A stretch of 50,128 nt of DNA from Actinomycetota bacterium (GTDB taxonomy: Bacteria; Actinomycetota; Acidimicrobiia; Acidimicrobiales; Microtrichaceae): NCBI GenBank assembly GCA_009701845.1, contig WLJI01000003.1, positions 1 to 50,128 on the forward strand, given 5' to 3'. The stretch's first letter is position 1. Every line of letters starts with the position of its first letter. The notes under the pieces were generated by a model. That model was given only the letters and a program-made list of their open reading frames with translations, was not told the origin of the DNA and did no database searches. Below, piece after piece: positions 1 through 7,515 of this stretch. The position numbers and the translations under genes were made by a program.

Positions 1-47
1 AGTGCGATGTTTGTGAAATTGCCTACCAAGGTCTGAAGACCGAGCAT
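1..47 (-). CDS. atpB: Probable ATP synthase F0 subunit a, first codons only (cut by left edge)
   Basis: Only 15 codons are visible, starting with ATG at position 47 and reading MLGLQTLVGNFTNIA before the window ends. A good ribosome binding site (AAGGAG) lies 8 to 9 bases upstream. The assignment is by position: two AtpI/AtpZ-like genes precede it on the same strand, and atpB is the usual next gene in actinobacterial ATP synthase operons. The visible residues alone do not identify the protein. Confidence 0.5.
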   Translation of the reverse strand, partial: MLGLQTLVGNFTNIA

Positions 48-80
48 TCGAAGAAGCTCCTTCTACGGCGCGTTGCCCAC

Positions 81-629
81 TCAGCCCTTTGGCGCCGATA
101 AGCCACGGTTACCGTAGCTATCCGGCGCCAAAGCGCTAGGTGAGAGGTTAGATGGGACGGAATCACTGCTCTCAGAGGAGGGCAGATAGGGGTTTGGGGT
201 TGCTTGTGGCTTGAGGCCAGGAAACGCCAGAGTGGCCGAAACATAGCGCATCTCCCAAAAGAGAAGCGCCAGATGTGTTGCGATCAGCGTGATGCCAAAG
301 GGCAGCAATTCAATCCATGAGGTGTTACGAACTAGCAGCACGGCTAAGAAAATCAATCCAAGGCGCAACAAGAATCCAAAGAGTGCAGCAGCGGCCATGA
401 CTGCGGCGCTAATACGCCCCGTCACGGCGAGCATGTAAGCAGCGAGCAAGAAGTTGACTACCACTATTGCTAATGCATACAAACTCGACAGCACCCCATC
501 GATGCCCCAGAAGGCAGCCGAGATGATGACCACAACGGGAATCAGCCAAACACTCTTGCGGGCAAGATCTACCGCCACCTGCATAGCTGGCGAAGGTCCC
601 TCGATACGGATGTTCATCGGATCAGCCAT
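81..629 (-). CDS. atpI: AtpI-like ATP synthase accessory membrane protein
   Basis: A 182-residue protein with about four hydrophobic helices between residues 27 and 130, followed by a low-complexity polar tail rich in Ser and Pro. Length, topology and position directly before a probable atpB fit the AtpI family, which is thought to help assemble or supply Mg2+ to the F0F1 ATP synthase. The start ATG overlaps the stop of the upstream gene by 8 bases (ATGGCTGA), which suggests translational coupling. The last 15 or so codons are made of a palindromic repeat that recurs twice near 47 kb, so the extreme C-terminus is probably not under selection as AtpI sequence. Assignment to AtpI rests on context and topology rather than a diagnostic motif. 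Confidence 0.72.
   Translation of the reverse strand: MADPMNIRIEGPSPAMQVAVDLARKSVWLIPVVVIISAAFWGIDGVLSSLYALAIVVVNFLLAAYMLAVTGRISAAVMAAAALFGFLLRLGLIFLAVLLVRNTSWIELLPFGITLIATHLALLFWEMRYVSATLAFPGLKPQATPNPYLPSSESSDSVPSNLSPSALAPDSYGNRGLSAPKG
87..133. repeat. Palindromic repeat, copy 1 (inside 3' end of atpI-like gene)
   Basis: Outer arms CTTTGGCGCCG (87-97) and CGGCGCCAAAG (123-133) are perfectly complementary over 11 bases. Inside lie a 3/3 internal loop, an 8-bp inner stem with one mismatch, and a 3-base loop. The mismatch is C-A on the plus strand but becomes a G-U wobble in RNA from the minus strand, the direction of the atp genes. The element ends 3 bases before the stop codon and is read in frame. 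The same architecture recurs at 46734-46778 and 47549-47595. Confidence 0.85.
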
Positions 630-1035
630 GGTTCGACCGATTCGAATCGCTCAGATCGTCCGATACGACGCCTGCTCTCGGGGATTGACCCGATGGGGCA
701 TCGGTACGAACATCTTCAACGGGAACGGACAATCGCTCTACACGCGCACTGCTCTGAGCGCGAAACGCTTCAGAGGAGTCGTGGCCCTTCCACGAAACCT
801 GCTCTTGATGTTGCTCCATCTGATAGCGGTAGGTGAAATAGATTTTGGCTCCAGCACCAGCGAAACCAAGCACCGTGAACAGAATCAAAAACAGAGGGAC
901 GGTGCCGAGTGTTCGATCTAGCCACAAGCCAAGTAGCCCAAGAATGACAGGAGCGAGCGCCAACTCAAAGGATCCGTGGGATCGGTTCAACTGTCGAGTT
1001 GTCTCGTGAGTAGTCGTTGCGAAGTCAGCAGGCAT
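622..1035 (-). CDS. AtpZ/AtpI-type small membrane protein of the ATP synthase operon
   Basis: A 137-residue protein with two hydrophobic segments at about residues 25-42 and 48-68, then a hydrophilic C-terminal half. The pattern of a short charged N-terminus, a helical hairpin containing GLLGLWLD and a tail starting after YFTYRYQ fits the AtpZ (ATPase gene 1) family found at the head of many atp operons. It is the first gene of the visible operon and overlaps the next one by 8 bases. The start ATG at 1035 has AAGGAA about 9 bases upstream. The tail after residue 70 is polar, acidic and probably disordered. Confidence 0.65.
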   Translation of the reverse strand: MPADFATTTHETTRQLNRSHGSFELALAPVILGLLGLWLDRTLGTVPLFLILFTVLGFAGAGAKIYFTYRYQMEQHQEQVSWKGHDSSEAFRAQSSARVERLSVPVEDVRTDAPSGQSPRAGVVSDDLSDSNRSNHG

Positions 1036-1212
1036 AATCAGAATTCCTTGAGCGCCAGTTCTTAGAAAGCTCCCTAGTCAGAGAACTATGTCCATCCGGA
1101 GAACGATCCCCTATTGGACTCGACGGCGCTTGTGAAAGCTTTCCCAATCTACGAGAGTGATCAGGCTCTGGCAAATCTGAATCTTGCGAAACTTGCCGGA
1201 ACATAGTCGCCT

Positions 1213-1677
1213 CTACTGAAAGGGCGGTGGTGGTGGCGGCTGCTGGGGTGCAACCGCTTCGACAGTGGGCTGTGTTGCGGGCTGTGTAGCAGCGGCGTAG
1301 CTCGCGTCATCAAGTCCTGCAGCGCGCTCAATCGCGTCCACTACTCGATCGGTATTGGCGCGGCTCTCATATGTCATCCGAATCATCCAGAATCGAAGGT
1401 ACCGAGCGAGTGAGAAGCGCACAAAAAGAGCTGCACCGGCAATGATGAGTGCAAGACCAAGGAACGATCCCTGGGCCATATATGCACGTTGGTCGGCAGG
1501 AGAATCCGGGTACTGCCCCACCTCAATGGCGCCGAACAGTGCGAGCAGCACCCCTGCTACAAGCAGGACCACGCCGAGCACCAAGAGACGTTTCTCTCCC
1601 TCGCTGGAGCTTCCCTTGAGTTTCAGCCCATCAATTTCTGATTTGAACTGATCGATTCGGATGTCATTTTCATTCAT
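1213..1677 (-). CDS. Small two-helix membrane protein at the end of the liv-type operon
   Basis: I do not recognise a family. From ATG at 1677 the product is 154 residues: a charged N-terminal stretch (MNENDIRIDQFKSEIDGLK), two strongly hydrophobic helices at about residues 33-52 and 69-88, then a soluble part ending in a proline run (QQPPPPPPFQ). An in-frame start exists at 1755 inside the LivF gene, but the later ATG sits 5 bases after the LivF stop with a GGTGGGT-like site, so I prefer it. The position suggests co-transcription with the ABC transporter, perhaps as an accessory protein. That role is inference only. Confidence 0.6.
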   Translation of the reverse strand: MNENDIRIDQFKSEIDGLKLKGSSSEGEKRLLVLGVVLLVAGVLLALFGAIEVGQYPDSPADQRAYMAQGSFLGLALIIAGAALFVRFSLARYLRFWMIRMTYESRANTDRVVDAIERAAGLDDASYAAATQPATQPTVEAVAPQQPPPPPPFQ

Positions 1678-1681
1678 GTGG

Positions 1682-2422
1682 TTACCCACCCAGATAGGCC
1701 GCGGACAATTCTTGCTCAATTTCGCTAGGTGTTCCCACCTTGCGTACCAACCCATTCACCATGATCGCCGCCACATCGGCGACACCGAGCACGGTGCGGG
1801 CAAACTGCTCTACAACTAGAATTGAGGTTCCAGATTTTGCGATCTGTCCCACGATGCCGTAGAGCTCCTCGACGACTAGAGGCGCTAGCCCCATGGACAA
1901 CTCGTCAAGAAGTAGCACGGCCGGATCGACTGCAAGCCCCCGGGCCATTGCCAACATCTGCTGCTCGCCACCAGAAAGGGTGCCCGCTAACTGCGAACGC
2001 CTTTCCTTGAGTCGAGTAAAGCGCTCGTAGGCTACAGCTTCCACTTGACGCATTGAGGCACCGGCGTAGGTTGCCATCAAGAGGTTCTCTCGCACAGTCA
2101 GGTTTGGAAAGATCCCTTTGCCTTCAGGAATGGTAGTCACACCGCATCGCGCAAGGTCTTCAGCTCTCACTCCGGTGACGTCGCGGCCAGCTAGCAGCAC
2201 TGATCCCGAGCTTGGTTTCATGAGTCCGCAAGCGACCTGCAAGGTAGTGCTTTTGCCTGCACCATTCGGGCCGAGCAACGCCACCACCGTGCCGGGCAGA
2301 ACCTGAAGGTCCACGCCGTGGAGTACTTCGATTGTTCCGTAGGCTGCACGTATTCCTCGGAGCTCGAGTAACGGCTCAGCCTGCTCATGAGCTGGGTGCG
2401 TCTCTCTCTGTGCCTCAGTCAC
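1682..2422 (-). CDS. livF: Branched-chain-amino-acid-type ABC transporter ATPase, LivF-like
   Basis: A 246-residue ABC ATPase. Walker A is GPNGAGKS at residues 51-58, the signature is LSGGEQQ at about 149-155, and Walker B is LLLDE near 170. The sequence TIPEGKGIFPNLTVREN is typical of the LivF branch, in which two different ATPases energise a heterodimeric permease. The GTG start overlaps the livG stop by 4 bases (GTGA), so livG and livF are translationally coupled. The substrate cannot be read from the sequence: this transporter class also carries amides, urea and other small polar compounds. Confidence 0.9.
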   Translation of the reverse strand: MTEAQRETHPAHEQAEPLLELRGIRAAYGTIEVLHGVDLQVLPGTVVALLGPNGAGKSTTLQVACGLMKPSSGSVLLAGRDVTGVRAEDLARCGVTTIPEGKGIFPNLTVRENLLMATYAGASMRQVEAVAYERFTRLKERRSQLAGTLSGGEQQMLAMARGLAVDPAVLLLDELSMGLAPLVVEELYGIVGQIAKSGTSILVVEQFARTVLGVADVAAIMVNGLVRKVGTPSEIEQELSAAYLGG

Positions 2423-3243
2423 GAGCCTGCCTCTTGAGTCGATCCTGCTAGATCGATCCCTGAGTACTCGGGGGTCTCTGGCGCCGGAGCAGTTCCCAAA
2501 TAAGCCGAGAGCACCGCTTCATTTGCACGAACTTCCTCGGGCGATCCCGAGGCAATGACCTGGCCGAAGTCAAGTACCGAGAGGTGCGAACAGACCCGCA
2601 TCACAAGAGCAACGTCATGCTCAACGAGCAGAATGCCAAGACCGTTTGCTGCAAGGGTGATGAGCAAGTCGCCAAAGATATCGGTCTCTGAATCGTCGAG
2701 CCCTGAGGCCGGCTCATCAAGCAACAGAACCGAGGGCCGAGCAGCAAGAGCGCGCCCGAGTTCAACGAGTCGAGCATGGCCGGTCGGAAGCGCTCCCACT
2801 GGCTGCTCTGCGAGTGGCCCCAGATCGAGCCGCTCAAGAATCAGGTTGATCTCGTCTTCGGGCTTGGGGTCTCCCCCATCGGCCAGATACTGCGGCAGCG
2901 TGGCCGACCTACGAGACCAGCTTCGCCGTATCTCTAGGCCAACTTGGATGTTCTCTCGAACTGTCAACGAGGAGAAGACTTCGAGCCGCTGAAAGGTTCG
3001 ACCGATCCCCAAACGTGCCCGCTTATGGGTCCCAATCTTCGAGATGTCTTTTCCGCCAAGGCTGACTCTGCCAGAGGAAGGAGTGACGACACCGCAGATC
3101 GCGTTAAAGGTAGTGGTCTTGCCGGCACCGTTTGGGCCGATGAGACCGCTCACACGACCTCCCTCAACCTTCATCGACACATCGCTCACCGCAAGGTGAC
3201 CACCGAATCGAACTGACAAAGATTCAAGTTCCAGCAGGTTCAT
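2419..3243 (-). CDS. livG: Branched-chain-amino-acid-type ABC transporter ATPase, LivG-like
   Basis: A 274-residue ABC ATPase with Walker A GPNGAGKT at residues 36-43, Walker B LLLDEPASGLDD, and the LivG-type sequence RLGIGRTFQRLEVF. The helical signature reads LPTGHARLVELGRAL instead of the usual LSGG/LSYGQ form, so the key serine is replaced, while the rest of the nucleotide site looks intact. The ATG overlaps the permease stop by 4 bases (ATGA). The last 30 residues form a polar tail outside the ATPase fold. It should pair with LivF on the cytoplasmic face of the fused permease. Confidence 0.9.
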   Translation of the reverse strand: MNLLELESLSVRFGGHLAVSDVSMKVEGGRVSGLIGPNGAGKTTTFNAICGVVTPSSGRVSLGGKDISKIGTHKRARLGIGRTFQRLEVFSSLTVRENIQVGLEIRRSWSRRSATLPQYLADGGDPKPEDEINLILERLDLGPLAEQPVGALPTGHARLVELGRALAARPSVLLLDEPASGLDDSETDIFGDLLITLAANGLGILLVEHDVALVMRVCSHLSVLDFGQVIASGSPEEVRANEAVLSAYLGTAPAPETPEYSGIDLAGSTQEAGS

Positions 3244-5648
3244 GAGGTGGCACCTGCAGGGCTTGAGTGGCCTACAGAACTCAAACTGCCTGCAGAATCA
3301 GCAGCAGTCAGAACGAGCAACTCATCTTGAAGACCAAGGGCGCGTTCAGCGTCAAGAGCGTCTGCTTTCGTGAGCGGACGGTCAATTCCAAACATGTCGG
3401 GAGAAGGTGGCTCAACATGTTCCGAGTCTGCATCATCAAGGGGGTTGACACCGAAGATCCCAATGGCGGTCCGTGCGATGAGGAACAAGAACACGAAGAT
3501 TGCAATGACTCGAAGACCCGTGGAGGAAAATATCGAATCCCAAGAAATAAGCGCCGCCACAATTACCCCGAGGGTGAGCCAAATTGCAGTTGCGATCCGC
3601 CTGCCATGAACCTGCGTTGGAGCAAACAGCAGAGGCAGGAGCGGCACGACCGCCAAGATAAAGACCATCTCTGCGGCAAAGAAGGACCAGTTCCCGATGC
3701 TGTCAAATTTTGCCAAGACCCAAATCACAGAGGCGCCAACTGCTGTCGTGACCAACGCCGGGACTGAGTGAGCTACCGCCCGGTAGCCCAGAGCAATCTG
3801 AGGCGCAGCGCCATCAGGATCTCGGCCAAGGCTGACTCCCATCATCCCGGGAGAGAAGACCAAAATATCTTTCACCGACACTGCTACAAAGCCGAAGATT
3901 CCAATAGCGTTTGCGGCAAATATCGTTGCTCCGATTGGGAATGCACCGAGCAACATGCCACCGAAGAACGCTCCCGCAATGGACCCGATTCCACCGACCA
4001 CTGCCAACATCGTCACCGAGAGCGATCCTGGCAGAGTCAGAGTATCTGCCAAGAAGGTGCGGCCCGAGATCGCTCCAGCAGCTCCGGCAATAGCTGCTGA
4101 GAGCGCAAAGACACCGACCTTCGTTGATGTCAGGTTAAGTCCGAGCGTGGCGCACGCAACTGGCGAGTCCTTCATTGCTGTGAGGCGACGCCCCCACGCG
4201 CTTCTACGAAGCAGGACCAACAAGTTTCCAATCGCTGCAAAAACCACAGCTAGCAAAACAAGTTGACGGAAGTCGCTGTTAATCGAGAGCGGTCCGATCT
4301 GTAAGCGAGGCACCTGCCGGTTACCGCCCGGCATGACGTCAACTTGATTAAAGAACATTGCTGAGCAGAACAATGCAAACGCCGCTGTGGCAAGAGCTAG
4401 GTAGATACCCGAAAGCCGCAGCGCCGGGAAGGCAACAATTCCTCCGACCACCGCGCATACCCCGACAGCAATCGCCACTCCGAGCAAAGAACCGTTTGCA
4501 CCCCATGTGGCCATAGCTACTGCACCGATCCCGGTGAAGGTCAGCTGAGCTAAGGAGATCTGCCCGGCATAACCGGTCAGCGGAACTAGGGAGAGGGTAA
4601 CGATTGCTAAGTAAAATCCAGTAGTCACCAGATTGAGGTCCGTCAGTGACATGAGGGATCCCAAGCCAGCGACGACGAGAATAAATGCAGCTCCCCCAAC
4701 AAGTGCCACACGCTGAGCAACTGGCTTTGAGCCAGCGCTGCGCCGACTCACCCCGTGGGCACGAAGGCGGTCTTGTGGCTGCAGCATGATCACGACAAAC
4801 AACATGACTGCGGGGATGGCATTTTTGGAGCTCTGCAAACTGATCGGCCCGAGCATTGCGTCCTGCGGTATGTACCCGATTGCGTATGACTCCAAAAGCC
4901 CCAAGATGACAGCACCCAAGAACGCTCCGGGCAGACTACGCAGCCTTCCAACAACAGCCACTGCATATGCGTTGATAAACAACAAGGTCAGCGTGGTTGC
5001 GCTGAGGGTTTGCTCCGAAGCAATGAGCACCCCAGAGAGTGCAGCCATTCCTGAACCCAAGGCCCAAGCCATCATCGAGGTTCTTGATGGCCGGCCTCCG
5101 TTGAGTTGCAACAAACCGCGATCATCTACCACGGCCCGCATGGCAACCCCAAGGCGAGTCTTCTTAAAAATCAATCGCAGTCCAATAGCAACAGCGATTG
5201 CAATCAGCATCGCCATCAGCCGCTGATAGTTGACCACTGCGTTGAAGACGGTGATCTTTTGGCCCTCGAAGAATGCGGGAACCGGACGCGCCACATCTGG
5301 CTTCCAGATCACCATCGAGATGCCGATCAAGGCGATCATCAAACTGATGGTGACCACGATTTTTACAACATCGGTAGCCCCTTCGATCCCACGCATAATG
5401 CCGCGTTCCACAATTGCCCCAAACGCAGGACCGATGACAAACACGACCAGCAAAAATGCTGGCAGGGTGGGAACTCCCCACCCCATGTGCACCTGCCAGA
5501 ACATGAACGCTGCCATCATCGAGAACGCTCCGTGAGCGAAATTGAAAATGCCCGAGGTGGTGTAGGTAACAACCAACCCCGAAGCAGCAATGGCATAAAT
5601 CGCTGCGGTAGAAAGCCCTGCGATTGTAAAGATTAGGAACTTGTCCAC
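3240..5648 (-). CDS. Fused LivH-LivM ABC permease with extra C-terminal membrane module
   Basis: An 802-residue inner membrane protein. Residues 1 to about 290 resemble LivH (FNFAHGAFSMMAAF near the start, then the GVAMRAVVDDRGLLQLNG loop). Residues about 310 to 610 resemble LivM (GYAGQISLAQLTFTGIGA, LRLSGIYLALATAAFALF, and the loop containing SPVACATLGLN). In E. coli these are two proteins. After the LivM part there are about four further hydrophobic helices (roughly residues 625-735) and a polar tail of about 70 residues, which standard LivM lacks. The GTG start at 5648 has a weak ribosome binding site. The gene lies between the binding-protein gene (142-base gap) and livG (4-base overlap). 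Confidence 0.88.
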   Translation of the reverse strand: MDKFLIFTIAGLSTAAIYAIAASGLVVTYTTSGIFNFAHGAFSMMAAFMFWQVHMGWGVPTLPAFLLVVFVIGPAFGAIVERGIMRGIEGATDVVKIVVTISLMIALIGISMVIWKPDVARPVPAFFEGQKITVFNAVVNYQRLMAMLIAIAVAIGLRLIFKKTRLGVAMRAVVDDRGLLQLNGGRPSRTSMMAWALGSGMAALSGVLIASEQTLSATTLTLLFINAYAVAVVGRLRSLPGAFLGAVILGLLESYAIGYIPQDAMLGPISLQSSKNAIPAVMLFVVIMLQPQDRLRAHGVSRRSAGSKPVAQRVALVGGAAFILVVAGLGSLMSLTDLNLVTTGFYLAIVTLSLVPLTGYAGQISLAQLTFTGIGAVAMATWGANGSLLGVAIAVGVCAVVGGIVAFPALRLSGIYLALATAAFALFCSAMFFNQVDVMPGGNRQVPRLQIGPLSINSDFRQLVLLAVVFAAIGNLLVLLRRSAWGRRLTAMKDSPVACATLGLNLTSTKVGVFALSAAIAGAAGAISGRTFLADTLTLPGSLSVTMLAVVGGIGSIAGAFFGGMLLGAFPIGATIFAANAIGIFGFVAVSVKDILVFSPGMMGVSLGRDPDGAAPQIALGYRAVAHSVPALVTTAVGASVIWVLAKFDSIGNWSFFAAEMVFILAVVPLLPLLFAPTQVHGRRIATAIWLTLGVIVAALISWDSIFSSTGLRVIAIFVFLFLIARTAIGIFGVNPLDDADSEHVEPPSPDMFGIDRPLTKADALDAERALGLQDELLVLTAADSAGSLSSVGHSSPAGATS

Positions 5649-5739
5649 GGTAGCTCGGCAGTCTGGTAGCGGCTAGATCAACAACTAGTTTCCCTTGACC
5701 TAACCGATGCTGAGCAGGCGAGGCCAAGTAGGTCTGCTG

Positions 5740-5778
5740 TGAGTATCCGAGGCCGAATCTGTCAGCCCCAGATACTCA
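5740..5778 (-). promoter_or_regulatory. Strong RNA hairpin between binding-protein gene and permease gene
   Basis: Arms at 5740-5756 and 5762-5778 flank a 5-base loop. In minus-strand RNA all 17 positions pair, three of them as G-U wobbles. On the plus strand those three become A-C mismatches, so the structure favours the transcribed strand. No U-run follows, so it is unlikely to be an intrinsic terminator. Hairpins in this position often stabilise the 3' end of the binding-protein mRNA and lower permease expression. Confidence 0.7.
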
Positions 5779-5790
5779 AAACACTAGAAA

Positions 5791-7215
5791 TCACAGTGGC
5801 GGCCTAGATGGGTCGATGTTCCCCTTGCCAGGAACGGAAGCTGGAGGAACAACCACGATGCTGTTGGCTGGGCAATGGAAGCCGTCCCCGTCGTCGTCCT
5901 CGCCATCAAGCTTGGGGTAGAGGCGTTCAAATTTTCCGTCCTTCACCACTAGCAACATTCCGCAACTTACTGGCACTTCAACTCCAGGGTCTGAAGGTGC
6001 GTGCATACCACCGGCAGTCCAATCTTCAATTGCGTTGGCCTCGGAGAGTACGCATTCACGATCGATCACGCCCTTGTTCTTGGTGGCGCAGGTATTTGCA
6101 GCAACGGAGAACAACAACCAAGAGGAGGTTCCCTGCAGCCCAAGGAAGGCGGCCTTACCGTTCGGCACGTACTTCTCTAGGTTGTCTAGGTACTGCTGAA
6201 CCGCTGGCCACTTATCGGCCTCTTCGAAGGGGTGAGTGGCAGTCCGAACCACGGCACCCTCGCTAACTGCTCCGCCGGTTTCGATGAAGAGGTTGTCGTA
6301 CAGGTTGGCCTCATTCAAGAAGGTTCCCTTCCACCCCTTCTCTCGCAGCACCTTGAGCAGGTTGGCAGCGTTAGCCGGCTCGCCGATCCAGTACATCGAG
6401 GTGGCGCCGCTCTCAATGACCTTCTCTGCGTATGGTCCCCAGTCAGTAACGACGATTGGGTAGGAAATTGCTGGAAGGTTCTGAATCGAGCTGTCTTTTG
6501 CAACGACTGAGTCGAACTGCACCTTTACGGCTTCAAGCGAAGGCAGATCCTTGCTATAGACCACAACGATCTTTTTAGAGTTTTCGGGATACAGCTTCTT
6601 GAAGTCTGTTATCCACTGTGAGGACTTTGCATTGGCCGGATTCGGCAGCGGTTGGACTTGGCCGTTTGACAGGCTCTTATCTACCGAGACTGTGAAGCCC
6701 GGAATGTCGATCAGACCGCATTTATGGAAGTCGGATCCTTCTTTGCCAGAGAACTCAAGGTTGTCGAGCGCAAAGCCGCCGCCAACGAGTGCGAACACAG
6801 CGTTGCATGCAGTAGTCATGCCAGCTTCGACGTTGGTCACTCCACCGTCAACATCTAATGGTTCGAGTGGAACGCCTTGGATTCCACCTTGGGCGTTACA
6901 CCACTCGGTGTAGGCCACGGCAGCGTCCCAGAACTCTGCGTTCAGGCCCGGACGTATCTGCGAATTCCGGTCGTTTGGAACGCCAAGAACCAGTTTGTCT
7001 GTGGAAGGCCCTTCGCCTGGAGCAACAGAGGCGCTCCCCTTGCCGCAGGGCGACTCAAGATCGCCCCACATCGCAGCATCAGTGCCGGTAGCTTGCGTGG
7101 TCTTGGTGGAACCGCCCTCGTCTTCAGAGGTGGCGTTATTAGAAGAACTCTTCGCTCCGCAAGAAGCTGCAAAGAGTGCCAAGGCACAGACCAAAATGAC
7201 GAACGATCGCTTCAC
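5791..7215 (-). CDS. ABC transporter substrate-binding lipoprotein (LivJ/LivK superfamily)
   Basis: A 474-residue exported protein. Residues 1-19 form a lipoprotein signal peptide ending in the lipobox FAASC, with Cys19 as the lipid anchor, followed by a Ser/Thr/Asn linker to about residue 45. The rest fits the type I periplasmic binding fold: an early LGVPNDRNSQIRPGL segment, a GGVTNVEAGMTTAC region, a mid-protein KKIVVVYSKDLPSLEAV segment and ATSMYWIGEPANAANLLKVLRE. It is the first gene of the transporter operon. The GTG start at 7215 has GGGGGAA 7 bases upstream. Several cysteines in the mature domain could form disulfides. The ligand is unknown. Confidence 0.85.
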   Translation of the reverse strand: MKRSFVILVCALALFAASCGAKSSSNNATSEDEGGSTKTTQATGTDAAMWGDLESPCGKGSASVAPGEGPSTDKLVLGVPNDRNSQIRPGLNAEFWDAAVAYTEWCNAQGGIQGVPLEPLDVDGGVTNVEAGMTTACNAVFALVGGGFALDNLEFSGKEGSDFHKCGLIDIPGFTVSVDKSLSNGQVQPLPNPANAKSSQWITDFKKLYPENSKKIVVVYSKDLPSLEAVKVQFDSVVAKDSSIQNLPAISYPIVVTDWGPYAEKVIESGATSMYWIGEPANAANLLKVLREKGWKGTFLNEANLYDNLFIETGGAVSEGAVVRTATHPFEEADKWPAVQQYLDNLEKYVPNGKAAFLGLQGTSSWLLFSVAANTCATKNKGVIDRECVLSEANAIEDWTAGGMHAPSDPGVEVPVSCGMLLVVKDGKFERLYPKLDGEDDDGDGFHCPANSIVVVPPASVPGKGNIDPSRPPL

Positions 7216-7515
7216 GCTGGATTTCCCCCTGAGTGACTGTTAAGTGAACACAGTGCTAGTGGCTAGGTAACTTACACGGACAAATTGATGAACTGAACTG
7301 GTCGACAATGAGTTGACCTGACGACGTGTTAGGTCTTTGTCTACCACGCGAACCCAAGGGTGACGCAAGGTTGGCTGAAAGGGTTACACAAAATCTGAAC
7401 TTCTGCTGCGACCTTGAATATCCACGCATCGTAGATTCTGGCAGAGTGTTATCTACAGAAGGCATCGCTCTGCCGAATCACACCCCTCTTCACAACTCAG
7501 CACAAGGGAATCACC
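7216..7515. other. 300-bp divergent promoter region
   Basis: This non-coding stretch separates the divergent binding-protein gene and amidohydrolase gene, so it should hold both promoters. The start sites have clear ribosome binding sites at both ends (GGGGGAA for the minus gene, AAGGGA for the plus gene). I could not identify a convincing -35/-10 pair or a palindromic operator by eye. Confidence 0.5.

Noticed and set aside
23-244. A 73-codon minus-strand frame at the left edge
   Set aside because: It overlaps the atpI-like gene in another frame, is Arg-rich, and has no support.
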